A stretch of 64,000 nucleotides of DNA from Metabacillus mangrovi (GCF_009711125.1 NZ_WMIB01000005.1:1-64000), one strand, 5' to 3'; shown: positions 33,129 through 41,929, counted from the first letter of the stretch. Numbers and translations are program-made. Notes: generated from the sequence alone by a model not told the origin.

Positions 33129-33305
33129 CGGTCTCAGGAGACGTTATTTCCCTAAAAAAGGGCCTTTTTAGTGAGGTTCGGTCTCAGAAGACGTTATTTT
33201 TATAAATCGGGGTCCTAAACGGGCGGTTTATTAAAAATAAAGTTCCCTGAGACCGAAAGCCTTGCATTTAAAGAATTTTAGTTGAAATAACGGCTCTGGA
33301 GACCG
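33129..33305. repeat. Single composite 50-70-50 dyad repeat
   Basis: CGGTCTC motifs start at 33129 and 33179 and GAGACCG motifs at 33249 and 33299, giving spacings of 50, 70 and 50 bp, identical to the units at 25.5-26.1 kb although the sequence between motifs differs. GACGTTATTT and AAATAACGG flank the motifs as in the larger array. Confidence 0.9.
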
Positions 33306-33350
33306 AAAGTTCTTTATGCATTATTGTAACCGCTTACTTTATTAATTAAA

Positions 33351-33475
33351 TTAAAAAAGACCATGCCGGGATAAGCATGGTCTCTTCTTGTATGTCTTAA
33401 CGACAACAAAGGGGATGGGAGAAATTTTTCACGGTCAAACAAAGGGGTAAATGTTTGTTATGTGATCAATTTCAC
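33351..33475 (-). ncRNA. roxS: Small regulatory RNA RoxS (RsaE)
   Basis: The minus-strand transcript of about 125 nt contains the conserved blocks GAAATTGATCACATAACAAA, CCCCTTTGTTTGACCG, and AAATTTCTCCCATCCCCTTT with two C-rich (CCCC) seed regions, as in RoxS of B. subtilis and RsaE of S. aureus. It ends in a hairpin AGACCATGC...GCATGGTCT plus T6. RoxS represses TCA-cycle and redox genes by base pairing with C-rich loops. It sits beside yizD and pepF. Confidence 0.9.
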
Positions 33476-33546
33476 ACCCTGAGTATATCAGAATATGTCG
33501 AGTTTTGACAAGAGTTTAGTTCTTATTTCACAACTTTGTCACAAAC
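33461..33546 (-). promoter_or_regulatory. roxS promoter with ResD- and Rex/Fnr-like sites
   Basis: Promoter: TTGTCA (33511-33506), 18 nt, extended -10 TGATATACT (TATACT 33487-33482). Upstream, TTTGTGACAAAGTTGTGAAAT (33545-33525) holds two TTGTGA repeats like ResD sites. Over the start, TGTGAAATTGATCACA (33476-33461) is a perfect dyad that resembles Rex and Fnr boxes. In B. subtilis roxS is activated by ResD and repressed by Rex, so both fit. Confidence 0.7.
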
Positions 33547-33594
33547 ATACTTTTATCTTCTTCCTCATATCGTGAAGGACGGGGGTGAATAAGC

Positions 33595-33768
33595 ATGAAA
33601 CCTTTTGCTGCCGCTGCCTTCATTGTATTGTTTGCCGGCGCGTTTCTCCTTCAGGTTCTTGGCCTGATGAACATGGTTCCGCTCATTTTTTCTTCCGCTC
33701 TTCTCTTCGCAGTATTTGCCGGGATCATTTATTATTTCACACGAAAAAAGATTTTTAAAGGGTATTGA
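33595..33768 (+). CDS. yizD: Small membrane protein YizD
   Basis: The 57-residue product has two hydrophobic helices (about 5-25 and 28-48) and a basic tail TRKKIFKGY. It starts at the ATG at 33595 after GGGGGTG. It lies between roxS and pepF as yizD does in B. subtilis; the name rests on position and size. Confidence 0.7.
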   Translation: MKPFAAAAFIVLFAGAFLLQVLGLMNMVPLIFSSALLFAVFAGIIYYFTRKKIFKGY

Positions 33769-33800
33769 AAAAGCCGCTTATGTATTTCAAGCGGCTCTTT
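33767..33800. terminator. Bidirectional terminator, yizD / pepF
   Basis: AAAAAGCCGCTT pairs with AAGCGGCTCTTT between convergent genes. Confidence 0.85.
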
Positions 33801-33803
33801 CTT

Positions 33804-35627
33804 TTACTCAGCTTCATTCAATAGCTTTTCGAGTTCATTCAATTTCTCTTCAAATACCTGGCACGCTTCTTCGACCGGTTTGGAGGAAGTCATATCGACG
33901 CCTGCCTTTTTCAATACTTCAATCGGATAGTCAGAGCTTCCGGCACTCAGGAATTCGATGTAGCGCTTGACTGCCGGCTCGCCTTCCTCCAGAATCTGTT
34001 TGCTCAATGCTGCAGCAGCACTGAATCCGGTTGCGTATTGATAAACATAATAGTTGTAGTAAAAATGAGGAATCCTTGCCCATTCCAGGCCAATCTCCTC
34101 ATCCACTGCAATGTTCTCCCCGAAATATTTCTTGTTCAGGTCATAATACAGTTTCGTAAGCAGCTCCGGTGTGAGAGGCTCTCCATCTTGTGCCCGCTTA
34201 TGGATGGTATGCTCGAACTCAGCAAACATCGTCTGGCGGAATACCGTGCCCCGGAAGCCTTCCAGATAGTTGTTCAGCAGGTACATCCGTTTTTTCTTAT
34301 CTTCGATCGTGTTCAGCATGTAATCATTCAGGAGCGCTTCATTTGTGGTAGAAGCTACTTCCGCGACAAAAATCGAATAGTCCCCGTAAGGATAAGGCTG
34401 ATTTTTTCTCGTGTAATAGCTGTGCACGGAATGGCCGAATTCATGAGCCAGAGTGAACAAGTTGTTCACGTTATCCTGCCAGTTCATTAAAATGTACGGA
34501 TTTGTGCCGTATGTTCCGGATGAATAGGCGCCGCTTCGCTTTCCTTTGTTCTCATGAACATCAACCCAGCGGTTTTCAAAGCCTTCTTTCAATACATTCA
34601 GGTAATCCTCACCGAGCGGCTTCAGTCCTTCTAAAAGATAGTCCTTCGCCTCTTCGTACGTCACCTTCATCTTTACGTTCTGGACGAGCGGCGTATACAG
34701 GTCGTACATATGCACCTCATCCAGGTTCAGCACCTTTTTGCGGAGCTCCACGTACCGCTGCAGAAGATGCAGGTTTTTCTCAACAGTGGAAACCAGATTA
34801 TCGTATACTTCTTCCGGAATATTGTTCCCGCTCAAAGCAGCCTGGCGGGCGGATTCATACTTGCGGACGGAAGCGTAAAAATTATCTTTCTTGATGGCAC
34901 CTGAAAGAGTGCTCGCAAGGGTGTTTTTGAACTTGCCGTATGTGTCATAGACTGCTTTAAAGGCATCTTGTCTGACGCGGCGGTCTTCGCTTTCCATGAA
35001 GGTGATAAAGCGCCCGTGGGTCACTTCCACTTCTTCCCCGTCTTCATTTTTAATTGCCGGGAATTCCATATCTGCATTGTTCAGCTTTCCGAAAATGTCA
35101 CTGGAAGCACGGAGAGCCTCTGATGCCTGGGCAAGGATCGCCTCCTGCTCAGCTGAAAGGACATGCGGACGTTCCCTGTTGATGTCTTCAAGTGAGTGGC
35201 GGTACAGCTGCAGGTCATTGTTCTCTTCAATGTACTGCTTCAAGGTGTTCTCATCCATCGAGAGGATTTCAGGAACCATAAAGGATGAAACACTCGATGC
35301 TTCGGTATAAAGGGTGGCTGCCCGGTCATTCAGCGCCTGGTACTTCGAGTTTCCTGTATCCTGATCGGATCTCATGTGCGCGTATGTATAAAGCCTGCCA
35401 AGACGTTCTGTGACAGAATCCTGGAATTTGAGTCCTTCATATAACGACTGTGAAGAGTCGGCAAGCTTTCCCTGATAGTCCGAAATTTTTGGAATCTCTG
35501 CTTTCAGGCTGGCAAATTCTTTTTCCCATTCTTCATCACTTGCAAAAATATCTTCCAGTCTCCACGTATCTTCTGCTGCAATCTCACTTCGAAGCGGTAG
35601 TTTTTTTGGTGCTTGCTGTTCTGGCAT
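33804..35627 (-). CDS. pepF: Oligoendopeptidase F
   Basis: This is a cytosolic M3B zinc metallopeptidase of 607 residues that cleaves short peptides. The zinc site is LAHEFGHSVHSYY (HEFGH near residue 395) with the downstream Glu ligand in SIFVAEVASTTNEALL. The start follows AAGGGGG. Order pepF-coiA matches B. subtilis yjbG-yjbF. Confidence 0.95.
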   Translation of the reverse strand: MPEQQAPKKLPLRSEIAAEDTWRLEDIFASDEEWEKEFASLKAEIPKISDYQGKLADSSQSLYEGLKFQDSVTERLGRLYTYAHMRSDQDTGNSKYQALNDRAATLYTEASSVSSFMVPEILSMDENTLKQYIEENNDLQLYRHSLEDINRERPHVLSAEQEAILAQASEALRASSDIFGKLNNADMEFPAIKNEDGEEVEVTHGRFITFMESEDRRVRQDAFKAVYDTYGKFKNTLASTLSGAIKKDNFYASVRKYESARQAALSGNNIPEEVYDNLVSTVEKNLHLLQRYVELRKKVLNLDEVHMYDLYTPLVQNVKMKVTYEEAKDYLLEGLKPLGEDYLNVLKEGFENRWVDVHENKGKRSGAYSSGTYGTNPYILMNWQDNVNNLFTLAHEFGHSVHSYYTRKNQPYPYGDYSIFVAEVASTTNEALLNDYMLNTIEDKKKRMYLLNNYLEGFRGTVFRQTMFAEFEHTIHKRAQDGEPLTPELLTKLYYDLNKKYFGENIAVDEEIGLEWARIPHFYYNYYVYQYATGFSAAAALSKQILEEGEPAVKRYIEFLSAGSSDYPIEVLKKAGVDMTSSKPVEEACQVFEEKLNELEKLLNEAE

Positions 35628-35702
35628 GGTAATCCCCCTTCTCTTAATAGCCTCAAATTCATCTTGTCTAAAAACAGCCCCGAAGTCAATTAATAAGACT
35701 GT

Positions 35703-36860
35703 TTATAGGTTATGCTTCACCCGTGATATTAGCCTGAAAAATTCATCATCACATGAATGGATTTGCTCTGCGCTGGAATGCCAGATGATTGGAATCAGTT
35801 TATATTGTTTATTCTTTCCCTTTTGTAAAAATCCTGCCTGCAGAAGCAAGCTTCCTAATTCACTTAGAACTTCCTCCATTGCCGGCCCACGAATTCCCCT
35901 TATGGCCACACGGCCTTCCATGGAAAGCTGCCATAAGCGATCCACAGCTTCTTCCAGCGTAAAAACCTTTCTTGACTCTGCCCATAGAAGAAGCCAGGTT
36001 TTCCAAATGTACGGTTCCGTTTCAATTGCATAATCGATTGGAGTCGGTGTGAACACAATAGAGGGAATCATCGATAAAGGAAGACCTTTTTTGGCGTAAA
36101 GGTGTTTTTGCAGGGGCAAAGCCTGTTTTGGAGGAGGAAGCTGGCGGTACCGGTACACTTTCCTTCTAAGCCATTCGAGAGGGAATGATTCCCGATAAGA
36201 TGGGGGCGGGAATAGTACCTGATGTACTGCGAGTAGAGTGACTTGCGCGAAGAAAATCTGCTTGGAAAAGGGGTACAGCCCGCTTACCTGCAGAAGCTGC
36301 TGATCATCCGGAGAGTAGAAAAGAAGGTAAGGGGTAGAGGAATAAGGTATCATCTTTGCAAAGCACCAGTGGAACCGATTTAGACGGTATTCCGACGCAC
36401 TCAATCTGGTCAGCTGATTCGCTCCGAGAATCCAGATCGGCTCAATGCCAATCTTCCGGTACCCGCTGCTGCGCCGCTCGACCTGTTCTGCAGGAATGGA
36501 CGAGCATTGGTATTCAACAGCGTACTTTTTATCAGGGGTCTCAATAAGCAGATCAGGCCGCTGTCCTATTTCCTTTAAATATGGCTCTAGCAATACAGTT
36601 CCTGCAGACTGCAGCTGTTCATAAAGCTGCTGCTTTCCGAGCAGATGCCTCTCACTTTCCGGCTCCGAACTGTAATCACATGCCGATTTCCTCCGGTGGG
36701 CAAAATGGTATCTCTTAATGGCACCAAGTTTTAGATCGAGTCTCTCCCTGCATCCGGGGCAGGTAAAGACCTCTATTTCCCTCATTACAGTGAGTTCCTC
36801 CAGCGAGTAGGCTTTGCTGAGCAGGGAAAACGGACCTTTTGACGTTATGGATGTAAGCAT
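35703..36860 (-). CDS. coiA: Competence protein CoiA
   Basis: The 385-residue protein has an N-terminal zinc finger (Cys34, Cys37, His55, Cys61: CPGC...FAH...C), then a restriction-endonuclease-like nuclease domain whose YAVEYQCSSIP (about residue 123) carries the D/E-x-K-type active-site strand. CoiA acts during transformation, probably processing recombining DNA. The ATG at 36860 follows AAGGAGG. A ComK-box-like site lies upstream at 36949-36983. Confidence 0.9.
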   Translation of the reverse strand: MLTSITSKGPFSLLSKAYSLEELTVMREIEVFTCPGCRERLDLKLGAIKRYHFAHRRKSACDYSSEPESERHLLGKQQLYEQLQSAGTVLLEPYLKEIGQRPDLLIETPDKKYAVEYQCSSIPAEQVERRSSGYRKIGIEPIWILGANQLTRLSASEYRLNRFHWCFAKMIPYSSTPYLLFYSPDDQQLLQVSGLYPFSKQIFFAQVTLLAVHQVLFPPPSYRESFPLEWLRRKVYRYRQLPPPKQALPLQKHLYAKKGLPLSMIPSIVFTPTPIDYAIETEPYIWKTWLLLWAESRKVFTLEEAVDRLWQLSMEGRVAIRGIRGPAMEEVLSELGSLLLQAGFLQKGKNKQYKLIPIIWHSSAEQIHSCDDEFFRLISRVKHNL

Positions 36861-36948
36861 ATAGACCTCCTTATGGTTAGACCTAAAGACCATTCGCTGT
36901 GATCGCCTTCATTTCCTTCTTAATGCTGAATATTGAAATTCAGGAGGG

Positions 36949-36983
36949 AAAAGCAGTGATTTGAAGCAGAAAAACTAGATTTT
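36949..36983 (-). promoter_or_regulatory. Possible ComK box of coiA
   Basis: One perfect AT-box, AAAA-CTAGA-TTTT (36971-36983), is accompanied by a partial one (AAAA-GCAGT-GATT, 36949-36961) about 9 bp away. ComK needs two such boxes. The position, about 90-120 bp before coiA, is sensible. Confidence 0.4.
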
Positions 36984-37067
36984 ATCTCTCATTGAGCGGA
37001 AGTGAAAAGACACGGCTGTCAGATTCCGGGCTGCATCATTCCATGTGTGCACGTTTTTGCACAAACA

Positions 37068-37092
37068 AAAAAGCAGCCGCGGCTGCTTTTAC
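37068..37092 (-). terminator. Terminator of cls
   Basis: A GCAGCCGCGGCTGC palindrome flanked by A and T tracts, just after the cls stop. Confidence 0.85.
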
Positions 37093-37096
37093 TAAG

Positions 37097-38614
37097 TTAT
37101 AACATCGGGGACAGTAATCGTGAGAAGGATTCAAATACGCGCTGAAAGAAACTTCGTTTTGTAAAGTCATCCATTTCAAGCTTGATGGACTCTTTCAGAT
37201 CGTTTTCGTATTCGTTTACAAGAGTTACTGTACTGTCTGTACGGTATAGAAAGGCGTTCACTTCAAAGTTTAAGTGGAAGCTGCGCATATCCATGTTGGC
37301 TGTGCCGATGGAGGCCAGCTCATAATCAACGATGACAATCTTGCTGTGCATGAAGCCTTTATCGTATTCGTAAATTTCTGCTCCGGCTTCCATTAACTCT
37401 GCGAAATAGGAGCGGGAAGCATAAAAGACGAGCTTTTTATCAGGCCTTTTCGGAACAAGGAGCTTGACGTCGATTCCGCTTAGGGCTGCGACCTTTAAGG
37501 CAGACAAGATATCTTCGTCCGGTATAAAGTACGGGGAGGCAATCCAGATGGATTCCTTGGCAGAGACAATCATGGAAAAGAACAGGCTTTTAATGTTTTC
37601 CCATTTATTGTCCGGCCCGCCTGCGATCATTTGGACCCCGCCGCTTCTTTCAGGCACCGGTTCAATTTGAACCGGCTGCAGATAAGTAGCTGTGTCCAGT
37701 TCCCGTCCGGTCATGTAATACCAGTCCTGAAGAAAAATCATGTGCAGGGTCTGAACAGCTTCCCCTTTAACTTCCATATGAGTATCGCGCCAGAATCCGA
37801 AAAAGTCCACTTTGCCAAGGTATTCATCTCCGACATTCAATCCGCCCATGAACGCTGTCTCTCCATCGATCACGACGATCTTCCGGTGGTTCCGGAAGTT
37901 GATTTTGTTGCTCAGAAACGGGAGTGTTACAGGGAGGAACGGCACCATTTCAATACCGGCCCGGTGCATCCGGCTGATATACGCCTTTGAGAGCTTCCAG
38001 CTTCCAACGGCATCATATAAAAATCGGACCTCTACACCTTCCCGGGCTTTGTCGATGAGGGCCTTCTGCAGATCCATGCCAATTTCATCATGGCGGACGA
38101 TGTAATACTCCAGATGAATGTACTTCTTAGCGTTCCGGATTGCCTCAAGCATCGCCGGAAACTTTTGGTCCCCGTTGGTCAGAATTTTTGTTTCTGAAGC
38201 AAACGACACTGGGCTGTGGCTTAAGTTATGGGCAAGTCTGAACATAAGCTTTTGATGATCGCCCATTTTTTCTGCCTTTTCTTCATAGCTGGAGGAGTCC
38301 CCTTCAATCTGCAGAAACACTTGCTGATCGACGAGCGCTTTTTTCTCAAACAGCCTTCTTTTTCTTACATTTCTGCCAAACAGGAGGTAGAACAGAAAGC
38401 CGACTATCGGAAATGCCCCGAGCACGATCAGCCAGGTTAATGTCTGATTCGGTTTCCGGTTTTCCATAAAGATAACAAATCCTATAAAGATGATGGAAAG
38501 GGTAAAAATGATGCTCAGAGCACCCAGGATCCAGTCTCCCCAAAAATTCTTTGTCAGGAAAACGACACCTGCTACGAATAGGGTAAATATAATTACTTGA
38601 ATAAATTTTTTCAT
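37097..38614 (-). CDS. cls: Cardiolipin synthase (PLD family)
   Basis: The 505-residue protein has two N-terminal membrane helices plus two phospholipase-D HKD motifs: HRKIVVIDGETAFMGG (about 240) and HSKIVIVDYELASIGTAN (about 420). It condenses two phosphatidylglycerols to cardiolipin. ATG at 38614. It lies between mecA and coiA, an insertion relative to B. subtilis. Several paralogues exist in Bacillus, so I do not assign clsA or clsB. Confidence 0.92.
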   Translation of the reverse strand: MKKFIQVIIFTLFVAGVVFLTKNFWGDWILGALSIIFTLSIIFIGFVIFMENRKPNQTLTWLIVLGAFPIVGFLFYLLFGRNVRKRRLFEKKALVDQQVFLQIEGDSSSYEEKAEKMGDHQKLMFRLAHNLSHSPVSFASETKILTNGDQKFPAMLEAIRNAKKYIHLEYYIVRHDEIGMDLQKALIDKAREGVEVRFLYDAVGSWKLSKAYISRMHRAGIEMVPFLPVTLPFLSNKINFRNHRKIVVIDGETAFMGGLNVGDEYLGKVDFFGFWRDTHMEVKGEAVQTLHMIFLQDWYYMTGRELDTATYLQPVQIEPVPERSGGVQMIAGGPDNKWENIKSLFFSMIVSAKESIWIASPYFIPDEDILSALKVAALSGIDVKLLVPKRPDKKLVFYASRSYFAELMEAGAEIYEYDKGFMHSKIVIVDYELASIGTANMDMRSFHLNFEVNAFLYRTDSTVTLVNEYENDLKESIKLEMDDFTKRSFFQRVFESFSRLLSPML

Positions 38615-38696
38615 CTCATCACCTGACTTTTTAACGGCTGCCTGTAGTACGAATTACATTCCCTTAAAGTTTCAAAGTTAATCATCTTATTATACC

Positions 38697-38733
38697 CAAA
38701 AAAAAGAACCGACTTCTGAAGAAATCGGTTTGA
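38697..38733 (-). terminator. Terminator of mecA
   Basis: AACCGATTTC and GAAGTCGGTT form a stem on the minus strand followed by eight T residues. Confidence 0.75.
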
Positions 38734-38737
38734 AATC

Positions 38738-39394
38738 TTACGCAAAATGCTGTCTAATTGTATGAAGTGCATGATCTTCCATAATTTTATTGCCGTACTC
38801 TTCAAGCCTGTGTACCGTTACCTTCGATTTACTTCCATACTCAGAAATGATGCTCAATACATTGTCCATTTCTTCTTCTGCCTGTTCAGCTGTAAAATCA
38901 AGGTACAGATAATATTGGGAGTTTAACGAGAAAAGGCTGTTCGTATATCCGGAAAGTCCTGTTTTCGCAAGCGAGATCAAATCTTCAAAATCTCCGAAGC
39001 GGATGACATGCTGCAGCTGCGGAGCTTCTTCTTCCTGATCGGAAGAATTCTTGGAAAAGTGGTCATCCATCAGGCTGTCTATATTTTCTTCAACAGGGAT
39101 TTCATGATATTTATCATCACTGATTGGAAGTTCAAGCTTCTGTCCATCCTTGGACATCTGTGCTCTGGTGACCACTACCTCGAGTCCCTTGTCCATCGCC
39201 TGGACCTGGATCCAAAGCGGACCTTCCATCATGAAGTCTTCTTCTTCATGAACTTCGTCCATCATTTCCCAGAATAATTCTTCACTGCGTTCCCGGTTGT
39301 ACCAGATTTCGTCACGATCAAACCCTCGGTCTTCTATATCACCATATGAAATGTAAAATTTAACGGTATGCTCATTGATGCGTTCAATTTCCAT
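38738..39394 (-). CDS. mecA: Adaptor protein MecA
   Basis: The 218 residues from the ATG at 39394 equal the B. subtilis length. The N-terminal domain (MEIERINEHTVKFYISYGDI) binds ComK/ComS; the acidic linker is followed by the C-terminal ClpC-binding domain (FGDFEDLISLA). MecA targets ComK for ClpCP and also blocks Spx and Spo0A activity. An in-frame extension to 39436 lacks a site. Confidence 0.95.
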   Translation of the reverse strand: MEIERINEHTVKFYISYGDIEDRGFDRDEIWYNRERSEELFWEMMDEVHEEEDFMMEGPLWIQVQAMDKGLEVVVTRAQMSKDGQKLELPISDDKYHEIPVEENIDSLMDDHFSKNSSDQEEEAPQLQHVIRFGDFEDLISLAKTGLSGYTNSLFSLNSQYYLYLDFTAEQAEEEMDNVLSIISEYGSKSKVTVHRLEEYGNKIMEDHALHTIRQHFA

Positions 39395-39705
39395 TTGGAT
39401 TACACTTCCCTTCTTTTTTTGATGTTGAAGGGACAACTAAACCCCCGATAGTTGCACTTTCCTACACTTTACCCTAAAGTCCCGGATTTTAACCGCCAGC
39501 CTGTAACACAAGATGCTCCAATGCGTCAACTATAGGACAAGAAAATCTTGTACTCCTATTTTATGATAAATCAGCCATAAATGAAATAAAAAAACACTGA
39601 AATGAGTGAAAACAGTTATAAACCCACGATTAGTCATAATGCCATGAGCCATTCATATATTTGGTACAAGCAGGAGCCTTTAACTGGCATAAACGGGGGT
39701 ATGGG
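39395..39705. other. Divergent intergenic region mecA / yjbE
   Basis: This is the leader region for two divergent genes. I looked for a manganese (yybP-ykoY) riboswitch before the TerC-type gene and did not find one. No clear promoter or hairpin stands out beyond a weak TTGACG element (minus, about 39520) that may drive mecA. Confidence 0.35.
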
Positions 39706-40359
39706 ATGGAGCAGGAATTCTTAATTTCCTTACTAATGATTATCGGAATCGATCTGGTTCTCGGCGGAGATAACGCCATTGTCATCGCGATGGCAAGCAG
39801 GAGGCTGCCGGAAAAGCAGCGGCAGAAAGCCATCATCCTCGGTACCCTGCTTGCGATTGCACTGCGGACGGCATTAACGACTGTAGCTGTGTATTTGATG
39901 GCCATTCCTTATTTACAGCTGGCGGGCGGGATTTTTCTTCTTTATATTGCTTTTAATCTCATGGCCGGAAAAGAGGAAGAACATGATCAGATAAAAAGCC
40001 ATACCAGCTTGTGGAAAGCTGTTCAGACAATCGTAGCGGCTGATGTGCTGATGGGACTGGACAACGTTATTGCGGTTGCCGGCGCAGCAAACGGCCATAC
40101 ATTGCTTGTCGTCATCGGCTTGTTTATCTCCATTCCCGTCATTATCTGGGGAAGCAAATTTGTTTTGCAGCTGATTGACCGCTTTCCTTATCTGATTTAT
40201 GTAGGCGGAGGCATGCTTGCCTATACAGCAGGAAAAATGATTTCACATGAAGATCAGCTTCAGTTCCTGGCTTCAAAGCCTGTTTTTATAGAAGGTATCC
40301 CCTATTTTACTGTTCTTCTTCTTATTGCGGGGGGATATTTCATGAAAAAAACCAGTTAA
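39706..40359 (+). CDS. yjbE: TerC-family membrane protein YjbE
   Basis: The 217-residue protein has about 6-7 membrane helices with the TerC signatures IGIDLVLGGDNAIVIAMA (about 11-28) and AADVLMGLDNVIAVAGAA (about 115). The acidic intramembrane residues suggest metal export; TerC proteins export manganese to supply exoenzymes. The ATG at 39706 follows GGGGG; the upstream frame extension is unsupported. Position between mecA and spx matches B. subtilis. Confidence 0.9.
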   Translation: MEQEFLISLLMIIGIDLVLGGDNAIVIAMASRRLPEKQRQKAIILGTLLAIALRTALTTVAVYLMAIPYLQLAGGIFLLYIAFNLMAGKEEEHDQIKSHTSLWKAVQTIVAADVLMGLDNVIAVAGAANGHTLLVVIGLFISIPVIIWGSKFVLQLIDRFPYLIYVGGGMLAYTAGKMISHEDQLQFLASKPVFIEGIPYFTVLLLIAGGYFMKKTS

Positions 40360-40390
40360 AAAAAGCCTTCATAAGAAGGCTTTTTTTCTG
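40358..40390. terminator. Bidirectional terminator, yjbE / spx
   Basis: AAAAAAAGCCTTC pairs with GAAGGCTTTTTTT between convergent genes. Confidence 0.92.
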
Positions 40391-40391
40391 G

Positions 40392-40790
40392 TTATTCGTT
40401 AACGAGACGCTGTGCTTCACGAAGCTGATACGTACGGACTTTTCTCGGAAGGAAGCGGCGGATTTCATCTTCGTTGTAGCCTACCTGAAGACGCTTTTCA
40501 TCGATCATGATCGGTCTTCTGAGCAGGCCGGGGTGAGCTTGGATTAGCTGATAGAGATCTTGCAAAGGCATGCTTTCCAGATTAACATTCAGCTTTTGGA
40601 ATATTTTAGAACGGGTGGAGATGATTTCATCTGTACCGTCTTCAGTCATACGCAGTATTTCTTTGATTTCGTTAATAGACATTGTGTCAGAAAGAATGTT
40701 TCTTTCCGTATATGGAATTTCATGCTCTTCCAGCCACGCTTTAGCCTTTCTGCATGAAGTACAGCTTGGTGATGTATACAAAGTTACCAT
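40392..40790 (-). CDS. spx: Global redox regulator Spx
   Basis: The 132-residue ArsC-like protein has the redox switch Cys10-x-x-Cys13 ([10 protein letters not shown]) and [17 protein letters not shown]. Spx binds the alpha C-terminal domain of RNA polymerase under disulfide stress. It is degraded by ClpXP with SpxH, encoded 9 kb away. ATG at 40790. It has a strong own promoter plus read-through from yjbC. Confidence 0.97.
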   Translation of the reverse strand: MVTLYTSPSCTSCRKAKAWLEEHEIPYTERNILSDTMSINEIKEILRMTEDGTDEIISTRSKIFQKLNVNLESMPLQDLYQLIQAHPGLLRRPIMIDEKRLQVGYNEDEIRRFLPRKVRTYQLREAQRLVNE

Positions 40791-40826
40791 GGTACTTTCA
40801 CTCCTCTGTACAAAGTTTAAAATAAA

Positions 40827-40890
40827 ATTACTTTAAACAAGTAATATCTATTGCCCATTATACTATAAAAAAGTAAGTAAGTGAATATCT
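40827..40890 (-). promoter_or_regulatory. spx promoter with YodB-like operator
   Basis: TATAAT (40862-40857) follows TTCACT by 17 nt. A perfect dyad ATTACTT-N5-AAGTAAT (40845-40827) starts about 5 nt after the expected start point. It resembles the YodB operator (TACT-N7-AGTA) and is placed as YodB is at the B. subtilis spx P3 promoter. Confidence 0.6.
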
Positions 40891-41006
40891 TTTCAGCAAA
40901 AGTTTGACAAAATGGTTACATTTCGAATGTTTCATTCAAATCCCAATGACTGATTCGCAGTTTAAAAGTGATTTCCTCAGTGTATCATTACATCTAAGTT
41001 TCTCAA

Positions 41007-41585
41007 TTAGCTTTCCTCATCGAAAATATTCTTTGATTCATCCTCATCCCGGATTTTCAGCACCTGTGCTACATCCTCATACGATCTTCCGTACCACTCT
41101 TTATCCTTATACGTATGAATCTGCTCATAGGTTTCCTTCATCGCCTCAAAAATTTCAGTTTCAGGCCGGTCATTTGGGGACCAGTAAAGGATTTCCATGT
41201 GGTTTACCTTATTTGTTGCAAGCGATTTTCTTGAATAGCCAATTGTGCTTGCATGATGAAAGTCTTCCCGCTGATAAAAGCGCAGCCTTTTTGCTGTATC
41301 ATCATCCGAATCATCTACCGGTTCTACCTCAAGAATAATCGGCTTATTTTTTTCTTTAAGCTTGGAGATCAGCTTATGGCCCAGTCCCTCACCCCTTGCA
41401 TCCTTGGAGACATATATGTAATCAATAAACAAAAATTCCTCCAGTTCCGCATACATCAAAACATGTTTAGGACCTTCATCCTTATAATAAATATCACCTT
41501 TATCTTTAAGCAGGGCTTCGATATGCTCGCGTGACTTCATTTCTTCAATCGGAAAATACTGGCTCAGTTTTTCATACCAATTCAT
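41007..41585 (-). CDS. yjbC: GNAT acetyltransferase YjbC
   Basis: The 192 residues equal the B. subtilis protein. The GNAT acetyl-CoA motif is seen in FIDYIYVSKDARGEGLGHKLISKL (about residues 53-76; R-G-E-G-L-G loop). The acceptor is unknown. In B. subtilis yjbC and spx form an operon; the same order and strand hold here. Confidence 0.92.
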   Translation of the reverse strand: MNWYEKLSQYFPIEEMKSREHIEALLKDKGDIYYKDEGPKHVLMYAELEEFLFIDYIYVSKDARGEGLGHKLISKLKEKNKPIILEVEPVDDSDDDTAKRLRFYQREDFHHASTIGYSRKSLATNKVNHMEILYWSPNDRPETEIFEAMKETYEQIHTYKDKEWYGRSYEDVAQVLKIRDEDESKNIFDEES

Positions 41586-41722
41586 GCATTCTCTCCTGTA
41601 AATGTAGTTGTATTGGTAATTTACCCAATTAAAACGCGCATAAACATGAAAAAAGAGGATCCGGATAAATTACTGATAATTCTCATAAATTGAGCTATAA
41701 TTTAAAGAAAGGAGTGATGGCC

Positions 41723-41902
41723 ATGGCTGACTATTTTACGGATTTTGCACTTGTAGCGCTTTTTGTAATCGGGCTTACTGCAGTGATGGGTGTGCTGGCT
41801 AACGGAATTGGTTCTGGACTGTTTGGGGGAAAAACGAAGGACAAGTATTTTCTTCAGTCCGCTAAAACTCAAAAAGGCTGGAATGCTGTGAAAAGGAAAT
41901 AG
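41723..41902 (+). CDS. Small one-helix membrane protein
   Basis: The 59-residue protein MADYFTDFALVAL... has one hydrophobic helix (about 8-32) with a Gly-rich end and a basic C-terminus. I chose the ATG at 41723, 8 nt after AAAGGAG; the ATG at 41717 is too close. It is followed by a strong terminator. Family not recognised. Confidence 0.65.
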   Translation: MADYFTDFALVALFVIGLTAVMGVLANGIGSGLFGGKTKDKYFLQSAKTQKGWNAVKRK

Positions 41903-41929
41903 CCGCGGTACGTTTCCGCGGCTATTTGC
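41899..41929. terminator. Bidirectional terminator
   Basis: AATAGCCGCGG pairs with CCGCGGCTATT between two convergent genes. Confidence 0.85.

Noticed and set aside
39437-39705. yybP-ykoY manganese riboswitch before yjbE
   Set aside because: No matching conserved core or expression platform was found.
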